NCBI GenBank assembly: GCA_008360975.2
Contig: CM039183.1
Coordinates: 55,912,850 to 55,976,849 of the forward strand
Direction: 5' to 3'
DNA from: Lichenostomus cassidix
Taxonomy: Eukaryota; Chordata; Aves; Passeriformes; Meliphagidae
Length of the DNA: 64,000 nt
This document shows, piece after piece, positions 52,201 to 61,200 of this stretch. How positions within the stretch are numbered: the first letter of the stretch is position 1; the number at the start of each line of letters is the position of its first letter. The translations under genes were made by a program, and so were the position numbers. Below the pieces are notes generated by a model. It was given only the letters and a program-made list of their open reading frames with translations, did no database searches and was not told the DNA's origin.

Positions 52201-55200
52201 TTTTGTTGTCTATGAGAGAAGATCTCTTGTTGCATGATGGGTTGTTGTCTGTGTGCAACAATGAACAATTTGCATGTAAAATAATTACTGGGCTACCTGT
52301 AATAGATGCAGGTAATTTGCATATAGTTTGCAGTAATTACAGTGCCAGCTGTTTCAAGCCAAGTACACATACATGTAATCTTGCTTACAGCTAACTTGTG
52401 AGATGGAATGTGCCCATTGCTCTCCCTTTTGTTATCCATAGGGACTGTAAACTCTAGATTAACTGCTGCAGCTGTATTAAGCCAACCTGTGATCCGGACA
52501 TTGAGGGTCAGCTGTATTCCAAGAGCTGGCCTAAAGAATGTGAGCTTGCTGCACTTTGGATGAGCAGTGGCTGCCTTAGACAGAGGTGGAGCCTAGAGCT
52601 TAGGTGTTGCACCATATGGCCTCAGGTTGTGTCAGCAGAGGTTTAGATTAGATAATAGGAAAAAATTTCTTCATGGCAAGGGTTGTCAAGCATTGAAAAA
52701 GGCTGCCCAAAGAAGTGGTGGAATTGCCATCCCTGGAAGTGTTCCAAAAATGTGTCAATATAGACTTGAGGACATGGTTTAGTGATGAAAATTTGGTGGT
52801 GGTGCTAAATTGATGGTTGGACTTGATGATCTGGGAGATCTTTTCCAACCTTAACAATTTTGTGATCTTCATTATGAAATGTGCTGTGCCCGCATGGTTC
52901 CAGTGTGTACTGCTACTCTGACAGCATCATTGCTTTTGTGTCCTGCAAACTATGTCTGAGGTAGTATCTGTGCATTTCAGGTTCCAGGTCAGCCTGTTGC
53001 CAGAGATGGGGTGCAGTGCAGACACTTGGAGCTGTACTTGAGTTGGCTCTGAATTACTCTCCAGCCAAGGACAGTTTACTGCAGACCCTAAAAATGTTCT
53101 TCAGGGAAAGATGATCAAGCTAGGTCTGATAGAGTTAAGTCAGAGTGAAGAAACATTCCTGAACCAAAGCTAATACCTAGCTGAGAGCTGTTGTGCAGTG
53201 CTAGGTCTTCATTGCCCACATGTAATTGGATGTGGCCAGTTTGACCCCAAGATGAGGTTGTCTGCAATTTGAGGGTATCTGCACTTTCACTTTTACTTTG
53301 GAAAATGAGAACTTGATGGTTTTGTCACTGTTTTAGAGAAAGGAGTATTAAAGTTTTATAGATATCTAAGCAATATGTAACTTCCTTTCCTTTTCAAAGG
53401 ATGCCTGTTCATGTTTTAAGTTTCCTTTTGTCACTGTTCTTTTTATTCCAGCTCACTGAGGTCTAATCAACCCTATTTATTATGTCTTTTTATGGTGTCT
53501 TGTATAAGCTAACTTGTGTGGTTAGCTTATACAGGTCTTTATAAGACTTGTTTTAGAGATGGAATTAATTTCACATTCTGTTCACTCTCAAAACTCACTT
53601 TTTCTGTTCTAGTAAGGATCAGTCTTGGAGTCTTGGACTGCCCAGTTCCAAACTTTCATATTATGATGGCCTGATTCAGTTGACCTACAAAAATGGTACA
53701 GCATACAACGATGAGAATAAAACACAGCGATCTACCCTCATAACTTTCCTGTGTGACCGTGATGCTGGAATAGGTCAGCCTGAATATCAGGTAAGAAGTT
53801 CTATAGGAAGGAAGGATCTCCATCCTTAAATGCTGACAAGAATAGCTACCAGGTCAAAACAAGTGGAGTGTTATCTATGGAAATAACCAGTATCTACAAA
53901 GCAGACTAAAAGAAATAGTTATTTCTCTTGGTATATTTGACTCTTGTTGCAGCCAAAAAGCTTACCTTGTCCAGTGAACAGAAAACTGTTTACCTGGATT
54001 CAGATTCTTACCTCACTCTCTTCTAGTCCCTGGGCTATGTAATTATTAGTGCTTTTGATTGTCTTGTATTTCTAGCTGGAAAAAACCAAACTGGCTGAGA
54101 ACAACTGGCCTAACAAATGGTAGGACTGTGTGTCCTGTAACACAGCAGATAGCAGTTTAACAGAACCAGAGCAGGTTTTTTTTTGGCAAGAGCATTTTTG
54201 GTGACACAGGGAGTACCAAGATCTATAACAGGACAGACCAACACAAATCGGTCTGAGAAGGTATATCCCCAAAACCAAGGGGAGATAGCAAGCTTGGCAT
54301 ATAAAGGAGTAGCCATGAGTCACAAAGTCATCTCTGTGGAAAGCCTCTGTGACCTATTCTGCTCATTTGTAGAAAGAAGATAACTATACCTACAACTTCA
54401 GATGGTACACTGAACATGCTTGTCCAGAAATTCCGCTGGAATGTGTTGTGACTGATCACAACACCATGGACCAATATGACTTGTCAAGGTAGGAAAGAAA
54501 CACATGCAGTGTAACTGAGCTATTCTAGTTTGGTTTTCTTGCTGATAGCACTGGCTCAAGGTGGTTTCCAATGTAGACAGCACCAGAGGCTTCACCTGTT
54601 GTGACAATCTTGACTGCAAGTATGTTGAAATCCCTCTAGTATGTTGACTTGCCTCCTAGCATGTAAACTGACTTTTTGGGATGGTTTTACTTATAAAAAC
54701 TTATTATCTTGTCAACTGTGCTCTATGTCACAGGAGTATTCTTTATAATTGTAGCACTTAAAAATGAGAGGGAAAAGTTATTCTGGAATGCCTTATGGTT
54801 GTTCTGTTTCTTGAGACTGAGAAAGCTAGAGAGACTTTATGAAGAATGTGTGTTCTTAGAGCAGAACTTTCTCTTCCTGCTCAGATTAGCAAAATCTGAG
54901 AAGAGAGGTGAAAACTGGTATGCCATGGATAATTCAAGACCAAGCGAGCGCAAGAAGTACTACATAAATGTCTGTCGACCCCTGATTGCTGTCCCAGGAT
55001 GTGACCGGAGAGCATCTGTGTGTCAGATGAAATATAGGCCTGTTTCTGTGAGTACCCTTTCCGTCCCGTCTCAGAGCTGGTTTGCCACGTGAATGAGATT
55101 GAAACAGACATGAGTGAGATTAAGACAGCCATGTGAATTCTGACTCCTTGTGCAAAGGGGTATTCTGTATACCCGTAATGGTTGCATAAGCATAGCAGAA

Positions 55201-58200
55201 CGGTAGACCTCCTGTCCACCTCTTCAAACACCAAGGTTTTAATTTTTATAAGTGTACCAATGTCACGTTCAACACTTATAATATTTTGCCCTGTGTTGCA
55301 GAGGCAGACAAACTACATCTCTTCTGCATGAATTGCTTTAGTCTGAGAGATTGCTAGGAACAGACATTGCTTTAGGAACAGACTGTTCTCCTGGATATTT
55401 TACCATGCTTCTGGCTTGTTTTAAAAAAAATGGAATTTTTTCTGTGGAAAAAATGTTTAAAGATCCTTTGTCACTGCTCCTCTCGAGCTTTCTTTGGCTT
55501 TGAGGAGTAGATTAGGCAGATGTGTTGCCAAGCAAACAAAAAGATTGTTGGTGGTTATGGGCTTCTACTTCTGTATTGCTCTGAAGTATAATTTATCATG
55601 GAGGCGATAACAGCTGATAGGCTGAATCAACCCATTGCCCAAGGCCTGACTTCATTGGTGCTCAGAGCTATAGGGAAAGGTGAACTAGAGGCTCACCAAG
55701 CCATTCCAACTCCTTCTATAAAACAGAAAGAACGCCTTCCCTCCTTGCTGTGGCAGGGTATGTCTGAGTGACTGAAGCTGGTCATCGCCATCACAGCACT
55801 TCAAATAATTATTACTTGTTCCTTGTGCTTGCAATAGTTCTTGTTGTGTAAGGCTGCTTACTTTATGTGTAGAGACATTTCAGGGTTTCATTACTTCATT
55901 GCTCAAGATAGTGGAATAAAAAGTGAGCACGTTGGGTCAACCTAAATGCAGAGTTGTTAAAAAGATTTTTAAAAGGGCAGAAGTGTGTGGACAGCTGTTT
56001 TGGATGTGTGTTCTTCTGTTTGTTACTGCAATTGACTTAAAGTAGTTTCTTAAAACTAGGAAACACCAATTATGTTCAAATGACAATGACTTTGGACCTT
56101 GGTAGTAGCACCTACTGTTTTTCTAGTGCTCAGTTTCTGCTAGTGACTTTTAGCCTTTGCCAAGCATGGCAGATCCCTGAGGTCAGTTGTAGGATTCGAC
56201 TCTGTGTGATTTGGTTTTGAGGATAAAATAGAAACGAGAGGTCTCTCAAGATGGGTTTTAGAGCTTGGGAGTTTATTGTGAAAGAGCATGGGTGTGAGAG
56301 GCCTGCTAGGCTGCAAGACACAGCTCAAAGCAGGCCAGAGAAAGAGAGAGAGGCAAAAAGAGGGAGCAAAAAAGAGAGCGATTTGCCGTTTACAATACAA
56401 TAAATCATCTTCTGTGTTGAATATTCTAATTCTCTTTAACCAATCTGAGACAAGCTACAAACCCTACAGCATTTACATTCAACCTATAAGAATCATCACA
56501 TTACCATACGGCGTTATATTTTAAACCTTAAAAAACTGCTTTTTAGAATCTCTACCAGGCAGGCAGGGTCTGCTCTGACCTTTGGACCTGCCTAGGCAGA
56601 GGGCATTGTTCTATCAAGAAGGGGGATTACCTTCAGTAGCCATACCATTGTTAGTTACTCTTCAACTCAAACCTTGTCTTCATCTCAATTTCGTTTATAC
56701 TTTCCATATTTTCAGCATCTTTTGCAAGGTAATCATATCTATAAGGCTTTCCTATTTCATCTTCCCCAACAGTCAGTGCTGAGAATGTGTGGAGTCTTCC
56801 ACATATTAGGCTTTAAAGAGCTCTAAAAATTAAATTCTACCTACTGTAGAAGGCATAGGCTTCCCTAAATTGCTAAGCAGTGTAGGCCAGGAGATGCAGA
56901 TAGGTATTCTAAGCACTACAAGCACCTTATTGTACTAAAAATAAAAACAACAAAAATCAAACCATACCTATTTGTGGAGGTTGTCTGTTAAATATGTGAA
57001 ACTTGAAGACAGAATGGGAGGGAAATGTACAGGTATTTCTATGCCGTTGTTATCCTCAAAACTCTGAAGATACCTACAATACTCTTGTATACAGGTTATT
57101 TTCTTTTTGGTGTATCTATTTTTTTTAAATTGCTGACATGCTTTTCTTTATTTCTAGGATTCTTTTTCTGAAGTCACCTCTATTAGTAATCTTGGTGTTG
57201 CCAGCAAAGAACTAGTAATTGAAAGACCTGGACATGTTTCTCTGACATATGCAAATGGATCTGTGTGCATCAATGCTGAGGGAAAGACAACTACTTATAG
57301 CACCACCATCCACTTTGTCTGTTCCAGGGGCACTCTTGTAAGGACAAATGATCTTCCAGTTGTTATTTCATCATACTAGGTTTCTCATCTTGTAATGTGA
57401 AGCCACATGAAGATGTGTAGTGTATAGCAGACTCATGCTATAGGGAGTCTTTTTGAGAGACTTTTTGAAGGTTTAAAATAGAGATGTAAAAACCAACTTG
57501 ATTTGGATGCTAGAGAAGTGTGTGTCTGAGAGTTTTTATCTAGTTCTTGTTTATGATAAAATAAACAGCCTTGATGGACAATAATATTTCAGACTAGTCT
57601 AATTAGCATGAAAAATACATGAGGACTTAAAAGTGCAAATATCATGGACTTTCTTAGAAGGAAGAACATTGTAAAGTGTATCTTCGGGCTTAGGTTCTGC
57701 ATTCTGTGTAGATTGTTGATTCTAGAATTCTTTAATGATGGAGTTTTTGTTGATAGAACTCCACATACTGAAGTTTAGACTGAGGGGATTATTAGACTTA
57801 AGATTGCCTAGACTTGTTCTGCCTGGTTTTGTGAATCTGCAAGTCTTACTCCCCTCACCCACATGATCTTTAACCCAAGAGGTTAAAAATGTGTGACATG
57901 AAGCAGTCATGAACTACTTTGCTTTTGTCTGAAAACACTGAGATGAAGTGTATATAATTAATATTCCTGTTACCTTGTTACCTCACCTAACAGACTTGTT
58001 GCTTTACTTTTGCTTTTAAATTTTTTTTAAAATTATGGACTATGTATTATACCCCACAACTCTTCAAAGCTTAGATTGAGACAAGATCTAGTTTTACATA
58101 TCCAGATTTAATACTGAATTTAATCTGAATATTTGGATGTCAGATTCAGTTCTTGGCTAATGCTTGGTGACATGGTAAGTGTTTAACTAGACAAAGTTTT

Positions 58201-61200
58201 CAGTGATGACCTTCAAAATAAATCGGGGAGAGGGAAGTGAGGTGGGAATTGTGTGCCTTTGTAGTGAAGTCTTTTAGAAGAACCTGACAGTTTCTTGTAA
58301 GGTGGAATCTCAAACATGAGAGTGTTAGCTGTTACACTTACTCTGGTGTTCCCTGCAATCTGTTTCCAGAGCAGCAGCCCACGGTTTATTGCTATTCTGG
58401 ATTGTGTGGCCACTTTCTTATGGGAAACTGAGGCTGCTTGCCCAATCAAGGAAACAAAAGATGATTCTCAGGTGAGAAAGGAGAATGTAAATTGTATTTG
58501 TTGTCTCAATGTACTATTTTTTTTCTAGCACTCTTGGTGGCTGTGTTTAAATGGCTCTTGAAGAAAACTAACTAAAGTGAAGTCTTGAGTTGGTCATGAT
58601 GGAGTCTTGTAATATCTTATTGCTTTATTTTTGAAGTATTTCTGAAATGTCTAACTTCTGACCGAAGTATTCAGGTGCTTTCTCTTGAGAACAGTTTACT
58701 TGCTTTTGTATTGACTCTTCTATTCCCTTCCTGTGTCGCTAGTAAAACTGAGTTTATATGTAAGGATATGTATTGTCCTTTTTTTGTGCAGATCATCAGA
58801 TGAGATTTTTCTGTTTTCACACTTAACCCTGAGATTAGCTCAGCTGGTTGGAGCATGGTGCTAGTAACACCAAAGTTGAGGGGTTTGATCGCTGTTTGAT
58901 CCCTATTTGATCCCCATACAAGCCATTTATTAAAGAGTTGGACTCAGTGATCCTTGTGGGTCTCTTCCAGCACAGAATATTGTGAAATCTACTCAGCTGC
59001 TTCTACTTTACAGGTCTTAACATAAACACATTAGTGTGAAGACAACCCTCAGTTAAAATTTCCTTGCTTTCAGCTAATACAATAGATGCCATCTGTTAAA
59101 TTCTGCTTTGATATGTTGGTATGTGGCTGATGTCAGTGGACAAAAAGAATGGAATAAATGTACAAAAGAATTGAATGAAACTCCTGCCAGAGCTGTATTC
59201 TGGTATTCTTGTATGCAGGCTATAGGAATATGTCTAAATCACTATTTTGGCTTTTGAAAGAAGTTTAAGGTAAAACCTAAACAGAGGAAATGCAGAAGGA
59301 GAAAATAATTCAGTTGTAATTTTTTTCCCAGTCCTGCTCTGTACGAGATCCAAACACTGGCTTTCTGTTCAACCTGCAGCCATTAGATTCTAAGGACAGC
59401 TATATGGTGGCTGGCAATGGGAAGAATTTTGTGGTAAGAATTTTACAATGTGTTGTTTATGGGTGCTGCTGTTGCACTTTTTTGTCTTGCTTAGTGATCT
59501 AGTGGAGCTTTCACTCGGTCCTCTTAGGAAATATGAGTTGGCAGGAAAGCAGTGTTATTGAGGGAAGGAATGAAAGATAACTTCATCCATTGGATGGTCT
59601 TAAAAGCATTAAACTTCTGGCTGTTGGTGAACATAAGATAGCCACACTTTTGAAGCTACCTTTTTGAGGTGACATTCCCCTTATGAACTCTGTTGTGTAC
59701 TACCAATTTATCTGCTGATCCTGAAGAAATTGGCAGGGAAAGCCTAGAAAGGGATTTAATCTGTCCATATCAGTGTTTTTAATGTAATCTGCAGGTGTCA
59801 GTAGTCCTCGGCTGTCACAGATAATACTATAGTAGTATCTTAGGCCAAGAGTAAGCATGCTGAACCACATCCTTTACTTCTAGTGGGGAGAATTTGTGGA
59901 CCTTGTAATCTGAAGATTGAGGATACTGTTACTGTATTATAGTTGAAATGTCTGTCATTTCCAGACTGCAAGACAGCCATGTTGCTTGAAATAGTTCTCA
60001 ACAAGGGAGTTTTACTGATGTGAAGGGGCTATGTGGACCTTATTTTTCTGATGCAGTTAATACTAGATACATCCACATGTTTTCAAAACTTCTAGCTAAA
60101 CATTTGTGGATACGTACCAGACTGTGGTAAAATCAATGGCAAAACGGCTGCTGGGTGTGAAGTAGAAAACCTGACATTTCAGAGGCCAGTGGAATTGGAC
60201 AAAACCCTTTATCTATCCAGTGAAGGGTTTCTGACTCTTACCTACAGAGGTCCTCTTGTTGTGGAATCAGGTGAGTTCAGGAGCTACACAGTGGAAATGG
60301 ATGCTCATATTGTAAAAACTGTGTGAGTGGTCTTTATTTCTTCTTTTGTTCATGTACTGAAGTCTATTTGGCTAGGTATTAATTGCTTAAAGAAGCTGGC
60401 TTATATGGAAATTTTAGGAAGAAATAAAGTCATGCAGAATGATAGTGGCTCAGTTTTCAGTAATAGATGTGCATTTCAAAACTCAAGGAAAGCGACTCAA
60501 TACAGTATAGGGTTTTTACCTTAGCAGATGAAAAATACTGATCCTTGCATAAAAAAATGGATCATCAAATTGGGAAAACAAATAAAATGAACTCTGGCTC
60601 TTTTTCTAAGTGAAGTAATAACTTCAAGCTTTAGCTTCATGAATAGTGCTCTCTAAAGTTGTTTCATGTCTGAAAGGTTAGTTTTCAGTAAGCTTATACT
60701 CTTACAAGTGGAATTTTTAAAATTCCTAATACTCTAGTACTCTGGTGCTCTAGTACTTCATGTACATCTACTTCATGAATTTAAGTCTCTTTTGTAGGTA
60801 AAACTAATGAAAAATACGTGTCTAACTTCTGGATATTACATGCTCTCTAATTGTACTGAAACTGAGTTTCACAGAAATATGACATCATGACAACAAAAGA
60901 CTTTGGGAAAACTGGGGTTTGGATTCAGGAACCTCAGATACTTCTGTGTGTTTGTCCTCTGTACAAATTACTGGGGTGATCTCTCATTTTCTCAGTTGTG
61001 ACATTTTTTCACATAATATGTAGCAGGAAATAAGTGACTGAGCTCTTCTGTATTTTTGCTTTGAGAGGTTCTAATATTTTTATAACCCTGTTAAGCATTT
61101 TGATGACAAATTCTGCTCTCTGGCATAATTCTGTCATTTATTGAGGGCTAAATGGAACTCAACATATACTGCTTAGATAGTGTCAATATTATTTGTTCTG

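Larger units (their letters stand above)
52189..53612 (+). other. IGF2R intron 15 (1.4 kb) with CR1 and hairpin
   Basis: It contains a sense CR1 3' fragment (about 52612-52870) and a perfect 13-bp inverted repeat (53501-53533) about 80 bases before exon 16. The remainder is not recognised. Confidence 0.65.

Noticed and set aside
58830..58920. tRNA gene
   Set aside because: The tRNA-like head has a disrupted, triplicated B-box area and continues into a CR1 tail, so it is a SINE.
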